Origin: Coliplasma sp045538555
Lineage (GTDB): Bacteria; Bacillota; Clostridia; Oscillospirales; CAG-382
Direction of reading: 5' to 3'
DNA: 64,000 bases
Assembly (NCBI GenBank): GCA_045538555.1
Contig: JAZSRP010000036.1
Location: 15,633-79,632 of the forward strand
Position 1 is the first letter of the stretch; each line of letters opens with the position of its first letter. The notes under the pieces were generated by a model. It made no database searches. It worked only from the letters and a program-made list of their open reading frames with translations, and had not been told where the DNA came from. Of this stretch, positions 8,781 through 16,978 are shown in pieces. The position numbers were made by a program, and so were the translations under genes.

Positions 8781-9614
8781 TTATCTGTCATTCTTTCTCT
8801 TTACGATAAACTTGTTGGTACGCGCCTTCTTGTTTCTCGTCTTATAGCCGAGAGTGGGCTTGCCCCAAGGAGTAACAGGAGTGGGACGACCGATGGGAGA
8901 GCGGCCCTCACCACCACCGTGGGGGTGATCGCAGGGGTTCATAACAGAACCGCGAACTGTGGGACGCTTGCCAAGGTGCCTGCTCTTACCTGCTTTACCA
9001 AGCTTTACGTTCTCGTGCTCGAGATTGCCTACCTGGCCGATGGTTGCTCTGCAATCGAGGCGGATAAGGCGAACCTCACCTGAGGGGAGGCGAACCTGTG
9101 CCATGCCGTTCTCTTTTGCCATAAGCTGTGCCTGTGCGCCTGCGGAACGAACCAGCTGAGCGCCTCTGCCGGGATAAAGCTCGATAGCGTGGATAAAGGT
9201 ACCAACGGGGATCTGTGCGATGGGAAGCACGTTGCCGGCCTTGATGTCGGCGTGCTCGCCGCTGTAAAGAAGGGTGCCAACGGTCACTCCGTCGGGAGCA
9301 ACTGCGTAGCTCTTCTTGCCATTCTCATCCTCAAGGAGCATGATGTATGCGGTACGGTTGGGATCGTACTCGATTGCAACAACCTTGCTTGCAGCATCCT
9401 TGTATGCTCTCTTGAAATCGATGATTCTGTATTTCTTTTTGTTGCCGCCGCCATGGTGACGAACGGTGATTCTGCCCGTGTTGTTACGGCCTGCGTTCTT
9501 TTTCAGAATGGTTACCAGAGACTTCTCAGGAGTCTTTTTGGTAATCTCTGCAAAAGAGGGGGTGGCCATGTTTCTGCGGGAGGGAGTAGTGGGTTTGTAT
9601 GTCTTAACTGCCAT
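8781..9614 (-). CDS. rplB: 50S ribosomal protein L2
   Basis: Peptidyl-transferase-centre-associated large-subunit protein, 277 residues, the usual bacterial length. The MAVKTYKPTTPSRR start and the C-terminal NPCDHPHGGGEGRSPIGR motif, which includes the conserved catalytic-centre histidine, are present. Confidence 0.99.
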   Translation of the reverse strand: MAVKTYKPTTPSRRNMATPSFAEITKKTPEKSLVTILKKNAGRNNTGRITVRHHGGGNKKKYRIIDFKRAYKDAASKVVAIEYDPNRTAYIMLLEDENGKKSYAVAPDGVTVGTLLYSGEHADIKAGNVLPIAQIPVGTFIHAIELYPGRGAQLVRSAGAQAQLMAKENGMAQVRLPSGEVRLIRLDCRATIGQVGNLEHENVKLGKAGKSRHLGKRPTVRGSVMNPCDHPHGGGEGRSPIGRPTPVTPWGKPTLGYKTRNKKARTNKFIVKRKNDR

Positions 9615-9633
9615 TTCTACTGACTCCTTTCGG

Positions 9634-9927
9634 TTACATCAAGCTATCGAAGAACTCGATGGTCTTGGAATCGGCAGTGAGCTTGACGATCGCTTTTTTC
9701 CAAGCGCTGGTCTTGCCTACGTGATAGCCGACTCTTTTGGTCTTTCTCTTCATGTTGATGGTGGTAACTCTCTCTACCTCAACACCAAAGATCTCTTCGA
9801 CTGCTGCTTTGATCTCGATCTTGTTTGCGTCGCAGGGAACTCTGAAAGTGTACTTTCTGTCCTGCATATTTTTGATGGAGGCCTCGGTGATTACGGGCTT
9901 TCTGATAACGTCATAAACCGATTTCAT
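9634..9927 (-). CDS. rplW: 50S ribosomal protein L23
   Basis: Docking site for trigger factor and SRP at the tunnel exit, 97 residues. It starts KSVYDVIRKPVITEAS and holds YTFRVPCDANKIEIKAAVEE. The ATG shares one base with the rplD stop (TAATG), so L4 and L23 are translationally coupled. Confidence 0.98.
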   Translation of the reverse strand: MKSVYDVIRKPVITEASIKNMQDRKYTFRVPCDANKIEIKAAVEEIFGVEVERVTTINMKRKTKRVGYHVGKTSAWKKAIVKLTADSKTIEFFDSLM

Positions 9928-10550
9928 TATGCATATACCTCCTCAATCTTTGCCAGAGCATCCTTGGCAATGACAAGTTTGTCATGGTTGAGGATGTCAT
10001 AAACGTTGATGGTGTTGACGGGCGCTGTTGCCACGCCGGGAATATTTCTTGCAGAGCCGACAACAAATTTGTCAACCTCGGGAAGAACGATGAGTGCCTT
10101 TTTCTCAACATTGAGAGCTTTGAGGAATGCAACTGCGTTCTTTGTCTTGTAACTGTCAAGTGCGATATTGTCAACGACAATCAATTCACCTGCTTCAACC
10201 TTGGACGTAAGAACGGAGAACAGCGCGATTCTCTTGAGCTTTTTGTTGATGCTGATCCTGTAGGATCTGGGCTTGGGACCAAGAGCGATACCGCCGTGTG
10301 TCCACTGAGGAGAACGTGTGGAGCCCTGTCTTGCTCTGCCGGTGCCTTTTTGTCTCCAGGGCTTCTTGCCGCCGCCGGAAACCTCGCTTCTGGTAAGAGT
10401 GGACTGGGTGCCCTGACGCTGATTGAGAAGATACGCTCTGACTACCGAGTGAACGGCAGAAGTGTTGATCTCAGCAGCAAATATTTTGTCGGAAAGTGCG
10501 ACCTCGCCGCATACCTTTCCCTGCATGTTGTATACACTTACTGTAGGCAT
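9927..10550 (-). CDS. rplD: 50S ribosomal protein L4
   Basis: Early-assembly large-subunit protein; in E. coli it is the autoregulator of the S10 operon. It has 207 residues with the conserved RQGTQSTLTRSEVSGGGKKP and KGTGRARQGSTRSPQW loop that reaches the exit tunnel. It lies between rplC and rplW. Confidence 0.98.
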   Translation of the reverse strand: MPTVSVYNMQGKVCGEVALSDKIFAAEINTSAVHSVVRAYLLNQRQGTQSTLTRSEVSGGGKKPWRQKGTGRARQGSTRSPQWTHGGIALGPKPRSYRISINKKLKRIALFSVLTSKVEAGELIVVDNIALDSYKTKNAVAFLKALNVEKKALIVLPEVDKFVVGSARNIPGVATAPVNTINVYDILNHDKLVIAKDALAKIEEVYA

Positions 10551-10569
10551 TTATATTTCCTCCTTCCGC

Positions 10570-11199
10570 TTATTTCACAGTGCTGCGGAGGTAAACGATA
10601 CCGCCTCTTGCGCCGGGAACCGCACCCTTGACAGCAATCAGATTGTTGTCAGCGTCGATCTTGACGATTTCGAGGTTGAGCATCGTAACCTGCTCGTTAC
10701 CGTACTGACCAGCCATCTTCTTGTTTTTGAAGATTCTGGAAGGGTCACTGTTTGCACCCATGGAGCCGGCCTGGCGATGCACAGGGCCTGTACCGTGGGA
10801 CATTCTGAGTCTGTGGCAACCCCATCTCTTGATAACACCGGAGAAGCCGTGGCCCTTGGTGATACCTGTGATATCAACCTTCTCGCCCTCAGCAAAGGTG
10901 TCAGCCGTGATGATATCGCCTACGTTGAGCTCGGACGAATTGTCAAGACGGAATTCTTTGAGATACTTTTTGAAAGCCACCTGCGCTTTTGCAAAGGCGC
11001 CTTTCTGAGGTTTGTTGAGTTTTCTTTCCTCAATGTCGGAGAAACCGAGCTGAACTGCCTCGTAGCCGTTCTTTTCAAGAGTTCTCTTCTGAACTACAAC
11101 ACAGGGACCTGCGTTGATGACAGTAACCGGAACAACCTTGCCCTTTTCGTCAAAAAGCTGTGTCATGCCGATCTTTCTGCCGATGATGCCTTTTTTCAT
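10570..11199 (-). CDS. rplC: 50S ribosomal protein L3
   Basis: Early-assembly protein at the peptidyl-transferase centre, 209 residues. The start is the ATG of MKKGIIGRKIGMTQLFDEKG, preceded by AAGGAGG; a 15-residue upstream extension is rejected. The family signature GFSGVIKRWGCHRLRMSHGT is present. Confidence 0.98.
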   Translation of the reverse strand: MKKGIIGRKIGMTQLFDEKGKVVPVTVINAGPCVVVQKRTLEKNGYEAVQLGFSDIEERKLNKPQKGAFAKAQVAFKKYLKEFRLDNSSELNVGDIITADTFAEGEKVDITGITKGHGFSGVIKRWGCHRLRMSHGTGPVHRQAGSMGANSDPSRIFKNKKMAGQYGNEQVTMLNLEIVKIDADNNLIAVKGAVPGARGGIVYLRSTVK

Positions 11200-11269
11200 T
11201 TTTATCCTCCTTAAGGTTATTGGTTGAACGCAATGCACGCTCAACGTGACCTTTTATTGACTGGTTGGT

Positions 11270-11581
11270 TTAGAGCTCAACGTTGAAATCAACGCCGGCG
11301 GGAAGATCTGTGCTCATAAGCGCCTCGACACACGCCTTTGAGGGCTTGATGATGTCGATGAGACGCTTGTGGGTACGATACTCAAACTGCTCACGGCTGT
11401 CCTTGTATTTATGAACAGCACGGAGAATGGTGATGATCTCTTTGTCGGTAGGAAGAGGAATGGGGCCGGAAACGGTTGCGCCGTTTCTCTTTGCGGTCTC
11501 AACGATCTTCTCTGCCGCTTTGTCGATCAATGTGTGATCGTAGGATTTGAGTCTGATTCTGATTTTTTCTTTCTTTGCCAT
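11270..11581 (-). CDS. rpsJ: 30S ribosomal protein S10
   Basis: Small-subunit head protein and NusE transcription-antitermination factor. It has 103 residues with RIRLKSYDHTLIDKAAEKIV and the TTDKEI-type middle (GPIPLPTDKEIITILRA). First gene of the operon; GGAGG lies 9 nt before the ATG. The leader and promoter are upstream. Confidence 0.98.
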   Translation of the reverse strand: MAKKEKIRIRLKSYDHTLIDKAAEKIVETAKRNGATVSGPIPLPTDKEIITILRAVHKYKDSREQFEYRTHKRLIDIIKPSKACVEALMSTDLPAGVDFNVEL

Positions 11582-11770
11582 GGTTCTTTGCCTCCAAATA
11601 TAATATAATGAAATAATTTGACGGCAGTTCTGCGAACACCCTGCCGGGCGTTTTGGATAACACCCTTAAAAAATGCTCGCACCCTGCGCCCGATTGTCGG
11701 ACATACTCTGCCGTAGTTACCTGCCTTTTTTGGCAGCAATCTACCGCTTCATCGCACACCAAGCTTGGTT
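11582..11770 (-). promoter_or_regulatory. Structured leader of the S10 operon
   Basis: The gap between the promoter and rpsJ is about 185 nt, long for a plain 5' UTR. In the transcript sense it holds a CTGCC/GGCAG hairpin with an A6 loop (11718-11735), a CCGA/TCGG hairpin, and a CGGCAG/CTGCCG pair around 11622-11648. An earlier CGGCAG copy near 11712 could compete for the same CTGCCG partner. Mutually exclusive stems suggest an attenuating ribosomal-protein leader, but which protein would bind is unknown. No credible ORF is present. Confidence 0.5.
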
Positions 11771-11799
11771 ATTGTATCACATCAACAAATTTATTGCAA
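11771..11799 (-). promoter_or_regulatory. Sigma-A promoter of the S10-spc operon
   Basis: The -35 box TTGCAA (11799-11794) and -10 box TACAAT (11776-11771) are separated by exactly 17 nt on the minus strand. They lie about 190 nt ahead of rpsJ, with no other gene between. Confidence 0.8.
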
Positions 11800-11883
11800 T
11801 ATATTTGGGCAAAATTCCTTATAGTTCAAATGTAAAATAAATATGAACAATCAGAAAATAGTTGTTCATAATTAAAAAAGGGA

Positions 11884-11911
11884 TTTACTTCCTGTAGAAT
11901 TTGTTTATAAT
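11884..11911 (+). promoter_or_regulatory. Promoter of the TSCPD-mutase-mannosidase operon, with inverted repeat
   Basis: A TATAAT box at 11906-11911 lies 16 nt after a weaker TTTACT (11884-11889). A perfect 8-bp inverted repeat, TTACTTCC (11886-11893) and GGAAGTAA (11933-11940), overlaps the -35 element and the ribosome-binding site. It may be an operator; this is inference. Confidence 0.55.
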
Positions 11912-11946
11912 GGTCTTATATATAAATAAAAAGGAAGTAATTGGTT

Positions 11947-12201
11947 ATGAGAGAAACACACAGAAATCGCGGAACTTGCTCCCGCAGCGTCTCTTTTGAC
12001 ATTGACGACCAGTATATTGTCACCAATGTTTCGTTTGAGGGCGGCTGTAACGGAAATCTCAAAGGCATCTCAGCTCTTTGCGAAGGGATGAAAGCAGAGG
12101 ACGTGATTCGACGTTGCAAAGGCATCTGCTGCGGTATGAAGGGCACATCCTGTCCCGATCAGCTCGCACAAGCACTTGAGGAGGTATTGGACAATGAATA
12201 A
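11947..12201 (+). CDS. TSCPD domain protein
   Basis: An 84-residue protein that is essentially one TSCPD domain, named for its conserved C-terminal motif (seen here as GTSCPDQLAQAL). The domain also occurs at the C-terminus of some class II ribonucleotide reductases. Further cysteines are present (GTCS, GGCNGN, RRCKGICCG), suggesting metal or thiol chemistry, but the function of the standalone form is unknown. The ATG at 11947 is preferred because GGAAG lies 9 nt upstream; an in-frame TTG at 11941 is too close. Its stop overlaps the next gene by 8 nt. Confidence 0.85.
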   Translation: MRETHRNRGTCSRSVSFDIDDQYIVTNVSFEGGCNGNLKGISALCEGMKAEDVIRRCKGICCGMKGTSCPDQLAQALEEVLDNE

Positions 12202-13915
12202 AGATTTTTTGAAATGGTATTCCTACGACGGACTCGACGCTGAGTCAAAAGCTGTTCTTGAAAGCATCAAAAACGACGAAAACGCCATCGCTGAACGCTT
12301 TGCCGTTCCTATGAATTTTGGCACCGCCGGTCTGAGAAGCACAATGGACGTGGGGATTTCCCGCATGAACGTATATACAGTAGGTGTCACCACCCAAGGA
12401 CTGGCAGAGCTGGTGCTCCAGGCAAACGGAGCAGAAAGAGGTGTTGCAGTCTGCTTTGACAGCCGCAACAACTCTCAGCTTTTTGCACACACTGCCGCAT
12501 CGGTACTTGCCGCCAACGGCATCAAGGTATACCTTTTTGACGGTATTCGTCCCACACCCGAGCTTTCTTTTGCCATCCTTCACTACGGATGCATTGCAGG
12601 CATCAACGTTACCGCTTCTCACAACCCCAAGGAATACAACGGATACAAGGTATACTGGGAGGACGGCGCACAGCTTCCCCCGGAGCACGCAAGCATTGTT
12701 TCCGCCAAAGCGGCAGAAACAGACATTTTTGAAGGAGTGAAAAAGACCGACCTTAACGCAGCCATCCAAAGCGGCATGGTTCAAATCATCGGAAAAGAAA
12801 CCGACGAGGCGTTTTTGGATGCGGTGCTCAACTGTCGTCTTGCTTCCGAAAAATGCGCAGAATACGGGAACAAATTGGGGATCGTATACACAGCACTTCA
12901 CGGAACCGGATACAAGCTGGTGCCCGAAGCATTGAGCAGATGCGGGATCTCAAATCTGGTTACTATTGACAGCCAGATGATTCCTGACGGCAACTTCCCC
13001 ACCGTGGCCTCGCCCAACCCCGAAAACATCGAGTGCTTTGACGAAGCTGTAAAATTTGTCAACAGCAACAACGTGGATTGCTCCATGATTCTTGCTACAG
13101 ACCCCGACGCTGACCGCGTAGGTCTTGCAGTCAGAGACGAAAACGGTCAGTTTGTTGCCCTCAACGGCAACCAGATCGGAGCATTGCTGGCAGAGCATAT
13201 TATTTCTGCCAGAAAATCAAAGGGCATCCTTCCCGCCAACGCCTGCGCTATCAAATCCATCGTTTCCTCCAACCTTTTTGACGCAATCTGCGAAAAAGAG
13301 GGGGTGGAGCACATCAGCGTGCTCACAGGATTCAAATACATCGGCGAAAAGATCAAGCAGTGGAAGGCAGACGGAAGCCACACCTTTATTTTTGGTTACG
13401 AAGAGAGTCAGGGCTACCTTTCCGACGGATATGCCCGTGACAAGGACGCCGTAGGCGCCTGTGTTTTGCTGGCAGAGATGGCATGCAGACATTATGCCGA
13501 GGGCAGAACCGTCTACGAGGCGTTGCAAGACATCTACGCAAGATACGGATTCTATACAGAAAAAGTGGTCAACATCAAGATCACCGGCATCGACCCCATG
13601 AAAACCATGGGAGAAAAAATGTCCGACCTGCGGCAAAAGGGCATCTCCTCCTTTGCCGGAGTTGACGTGATCGCTACAAGAGATTTTAAATCCGGAATCA
13701 TCACCCGCGCAGACGGCACTACCGATGAGACCGGGCTGCCCTCCAGTGATATGCTTTACTATGATCTTTGCGACGGATCCGCTGTTATCATCCGCCCGTC
13801 AGGCACAGAGCCCAAGATCAAGGCATACATACTCACCATTGGCGAAACAAAAGCCGAGTCCACCGAAAAGGCAACAACTTTTGCTAAAGCAAGTGAAAAA
13901 CTTCTTATAGGGTGA
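12194..13915 (+). CDS. pgcA: Phospho-sugar mutase (phosphoglucomutase/phosphomannomutase)
   Basis: An alpha-D-phosphohexomutase that moves phosphate between C1 and C6 of glucose or mannose phosphates. The catalytic serine lies in TASHNP (S142), the metal loop is DPDADR (303-308), a sugar-binding GYEESQGYL follows, and the phosphate loop RPSGTEPKIKAY is near the C-terminus. At 573 residues it matches the longer PgcA/Pgm2-type subfamily rather than the 450-residue ManB type. The ATG overlaps the TSCPD gene by 8 nt and its stop touches the mannosidase start. Co-expression with an alpha-mannosidase suggests mannose phosphates as a substrate, which is inference. Confidence 0.93.
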   Translation: MNKDFLKWYSYDGLDAESKAVLESIKNDENAIAERFAVPMNFGTAGLRSTMDVGISRMNVYTVGVTTQGLAELVLQANGAERGVAVCFDSRNNSQLFAHTAASVLAANGIKVYLFDGIRPTPELSFAILHYGCIAGINVTASHNPKEYNGYKVYWEDGAQLPPEHASIVSAKAAETDIFEGVKKTDLNAAIQSGMVQIIGKETDEAFLDAVLNCRLASEKCAEYGNKLGIVYTALHGTGYKLVPEALSRCGISNLVTIDSQMIPDGNFPTVASPNPENIECFDEAVKFVNSNNVDCSMILATDPDADRVGLAVRDENGQFVALNGNQIGALLAEHIISARKSKGILPANACAIKSIVSSNLFDAICEKEGVEHISVLTGFKYIGEKIKQWKADGSHTFIFGYEESQGYLSDGYARDKDAVGACVLLAEMACRHYAEGRTVYEALQDIYARYGFYTEKVVNIKITGIDPMKTMGEKMSDLRQKGISSFAGVDVIATRDFKSGIITRADGTTDETGLPSSDMLYYDLCDGSAVIIRPSGTEPKIKAYILTIGETKAESTEKATTFAKASEKLLIG

Positions 13916-13923
13916 TCAATACG

Positions 13924-16830
13924 ATGAACGAAAAACTCAAACTGGTTTTTGACAGCATTTATACTCCGCTGTACGACTTTGACGTATGTGCATACATCAC
14001 AAAAGAGCCGCTCTTTTACAAAAACCGTACCGAGGGCACAAAAAAAGCCCTCAATATCGGCGAAAGATGGGGCGATCTCTGGGACTGTGCATGGATGAAT
14101 TTCAAAGCGCCGCTGCCTGACGACACAGAAGATCTCACATTTTTGCTTGACGTAGGCGGCGAGGGATGCGTTTTTGATGCCGACGGTACACCCTATCGCG
14201 GTATCACCAACAAAGACAGCTTTTATTCTTTTGAGCTGGGACTTCCCGGAAAAGTTACCGTTCCATTCTGGGACGGTGCCGTAAAGAGCGGAATGCTGGA
14301 TTTTTGGGTAGATTGCGGAGCAAACGATCTCTTTGGCGAGCGCGAGGGCGCATCGTTTGAGCCCGTGGGCGTATTGCACACCGCATCCGTTGCAAAATGC
14401 AACAACAGCATCCGTGATCTGTACTATGACCTTGAGGTTATCTTTTACCTCATCGATTCCACAGATGACGAGGCACTGAAAGCGCAGGCGCAATCGGTGT
14501 TTGACTCCGCTTTTTCCATCTGGGATACAGATATACAAAAAGCGTTGGAGATCACAAAAGAATTTCTTGCCCACAAGTGCGACAGTGATTTTTGCATCAC
14601 AGCTCTCGGGCACGCTCATATTGATCTTGCATGGCTTTGGCCGATCCGCGAAACCCTGCGCAAAGCAGAGCGCACGGTCGCCACTGTGATGAGAAATGCC
14701 GAAAAATACGACGAGTATCTTTTTGGAATCAGCCAACCGCAGATGATTCTTTGGCTCAAGGAACGCCACCCCAAGCTCTACGACCAGTTGAAAGACCTGT
14801 ACAAGGCAGGGCGTCTTGAGCTGCAAGGCGGTTTTTGGGTGGAAAGCGATACCAATCTGCCCTGCGGCGAGAGTCTGATGAGGCAGATGCTGTACGGAAA
14901 GAAATTTTTCCGAGAGGAATTTGGGAACGAGCAGGAGATTCTCTGGATCCCAGATGTGTTTGGATATTCTGCACAGCTTCCTCAGATCATGGCTCATTTT
15001 GGTGTCAAATATTTTCTCACCATAAAAATGTCATGGAACTCCGTCAACCTGTTCCCACACAGCACCTTCAACTGGGTAGGACTTGACGGTTCCACCATTC
15101 TCACGCATATGCCGCCCGAGGGCAACTACAACAGCGCCGCTCGGCCCGAATCACTGATTTCTACCGAAAAGAAATTCAGAGAACGAAAGATAGACAACCG
15201 CGCCATGATGCTGTACGGCATCGGCGACGGAGGCGGCGGCCCCGGCGAGGAGCATTTGGAACGTCTGAGGAGAGAATATGACCTCAGAGGTGTACCAAAG
15301 GTCAAGCAAGGGTTTGCAATCGATTTTTTCAAGGAACTGGAAGCAGAGCAGGACAAGTTTCCCGAATATTCCGGAGAACTCTATCTTGAAAAGCATCAAG
15401 GCACCTACACCTCCCAGGCAAACAACAAAAAGAACAACAGAAAGTGTGAGTTCGCTCTCCACAACGCCGAGCTGTTCGCTTGCGCCGCAGCACGTATTGC
15501 AGGACTTCCATACCCCAAAGAAACTTTGGAAAAGCTTTGGAAAGAGATTTTGCTCTATCAGTTCCACGACATTATTCCCGGTTCTTCCATCAAGCGGGTA
15601 TATGACGAGACCGATGAAAGATACGCATGTATTTTGAACGAAGCAAATTCCATCATCTCCAACTCGGTATCTGCCATTTGCAAGGGTGAAGGAAAGAGCG
15701 TTTTCAATCCCCTGCCCTATGCTTTTGACGGATTTATCAAAAACGGCGATGGATATTGCCACGTAAAAGCAGATCCGTTGAGTTTTGGAATTATCGCCCC
15801 AAGCGAGCTTTCTTGTGCGGTCGCAAAGGACGGCTGTATCGAAAATGAGCTGCTAAAGGTCACATTTTCTTCGGACGGAACTGTGGAATCCATCATTCGC
15901 AAGGAAGACGGGTTCTCCGCTCTTTGCGGCGGTGGCAACCGCCTCACCGTATATGAGGACGAGGAGAACGCATGGGAGGTGCCTGCCGACTATGCAAAAA
16001 ATCCTTTTGTCCGACTCTCTGCAGAATCAATGGTTTTTGACACAGTTGACGGAGTTGCGAGAATCAGATCTGTATACCGTTACGGAGACAGCACAGTCAC
16101 CCAAACGGTGTCACTTGCCCCAGGCAGCAGCAGAGTGGATTTTGACACCCACGTTGACTGGAAAGAAACCCACCGAATGCTGAGAGCGGCATTTCCCCTG
16201 TCCGTGAAATGCGACAACGCAAAATGCGATATTCAGTACGGTTGCATCGACCGTCCCACCCACACCCGTGACAGCTTTGCAAAAGCAAAAAAAGAGGTGT
16301 GTGCCCACAGGTACGTGGATTTTTCCGACGGAACCAACGGCATTGCGCTCATCAATGACTGCAAATACGGCCACCGTCTTTGGGACTGTGTGGCAGATAT
16401 TGATCTGTTGAGGAGCAGCATGTATCCCGGCGTTGATGCCGACAAGGGAGAGCATGATTTTGTGTACTCTCTGCTGATACACAAGGGTGATTTTTCAGAG
16501 GGCGTCTCACGTGAAGCCGCCGCCGTGAACAATCCGCCTTTCTTTGTAAACGGAACAGCTGTTGACAGCATAGGTACAGCCCCCTTGTTTGACACCGACT
16601 GTAGCCACGCCGTGATCGACTGGGTAAAAGCAGCCGAGGACGGAAACGGAATCATCGTACGCATATTTGAGTCCGATGGAATACCTGCCTCTTCCGTAAC
16701 CGTTACCCCAAGCCCCGCTCTGGGATTTGAAAAAGCTTTTGTGTGTGACGGCGACGAGAAAATCATGCATCCTCTTGAGGGAGCACTTGACATCGCCCCA
16801 CACAAGATCGTCACACTCAGATTTTTGTAA
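13924..16830 (+). CDS. Alpha-mannosidase, glycoside hydrolase family 38
   Basis: Retaining zinc-dependent alpha-mannosidase. The GH38 catalytic domain shows GHAHIDLAWLWP (zinc ligands H232 and D234), the nucleophile aspartate in IPDVFGYSAQLPQ (D344), and a later FHDIIPGSS motif with another zinc histidine. An N-terminal beta domain and a C-terminal beta-sandwich complete 968 residues. No signal peptide is visible, so it probably acts in the cytoplasm on imported mannosides or N-glycan fragments. The ATG at 13924 follows AGGGTG; an in-frame GTG at 13912 overlaps the mutase stop and is the alternative start. Confidence 0.93.
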   Translation: MNEKLKLVFDSIYTPLYDFDVCAYITKEPLFYKNRTEGTKKALNIGERWGDLWDCAWMNFKAPLPDDTEDLTFLLDVGGEGCVFDADGTPYRGITNKDSFYSFELGLPGKVTVPFWDGAVKSGMLDFWVDCGANDLFGEREGASFEPVGVLHTASVAKCNNSIRDLYYDLEVIFYLIDSTDDEALKAQAQSVFDSAFSIWDTDIQKALEITKEFLAHKCDSDFCITALGHAHIDLAWLWPIRETLRKAERTVATVMRNAEKYDEYLFGISQPQMILWLKERHPKLYDQLKDLYKAGRLELQGGFWVESDTNLPCGESLMRQMLYGKKFFREEFGNEQEILWIPDVFGYSAQLPQIMAHFGVKYFLTIKMSWNSVNLFPHSTFNWVGLDGSTILTHMPPEGNYNSAARPESLISTEKKFRERKIDNRAMMLYGIGDGGGGPGEEHLERLRREYDLRGVPKVKQGFAIDFFKELEAEQDKFPEYSGELYLEKHQGTYTSQANNKKNNRKCEFALHNAELFACAAARIAGLPYPKETLEKLWKEILLYQFHDIIPGSSIKRVYDETDERYACILNEANSIISNSVSAICKGEGKSVFNPLPYAFDGFIKNGDGYCHVKADPLSFGIIAPSELSCAVAKDGCIENELLKVTFSSDGTVESIIRKEDGFSALCGGGNRLTVYEDEENAWEVPADYAKNPFVRLSAESMVFDTVDGVARIRSVYRYGDSTVTQTVSLAPGSSRVDFDTHVDWKETHRMLRAAFPLSVKCDNAKCDIQYGCIDRPTHTRDSFAKAKKEVCAHRYVDFSDGTNGIALINDCKYGHRLWDCVADIDLLRSSMYPGVDADKGEHDFVYSLLIHKGDFSEGVSREAAAVNNPPFFVNGTAVDSIGTAPLFDTDCSHAVIDWVKAAEDGNGIIVRIFESDGIPASSVTVTPSPALGFEKAFVCDGDEKIMHPLEGALDIAPHKIVTLRFL

Positions 16831-16842
16831 AACAATCAAAAC

Positions 16843-16886
16843 AGGAACCGTTGAAATGATTTTTTCTTCGGTTCCTTTGTTTTTTT
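16843..16886 (+). terminator. Rho-independent terminator after the mannosidase
   Basis: An 8-bp stem AGGAACCG / CGGTTCCT with an 18-nt loop, followed by TTGTTTTTTT. It closes the TSCPD-mutase-mannosidase operon. Confidence 0.75.
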
Positions 16887-16978
16887 CCAAAACAAGTAAA
16901 AAAAATCCATTTTGGTAATAATGCATTCATAATATAAGTGTACAATAACTGTGATTTTTTATTAGGCGGTGATTTTTC

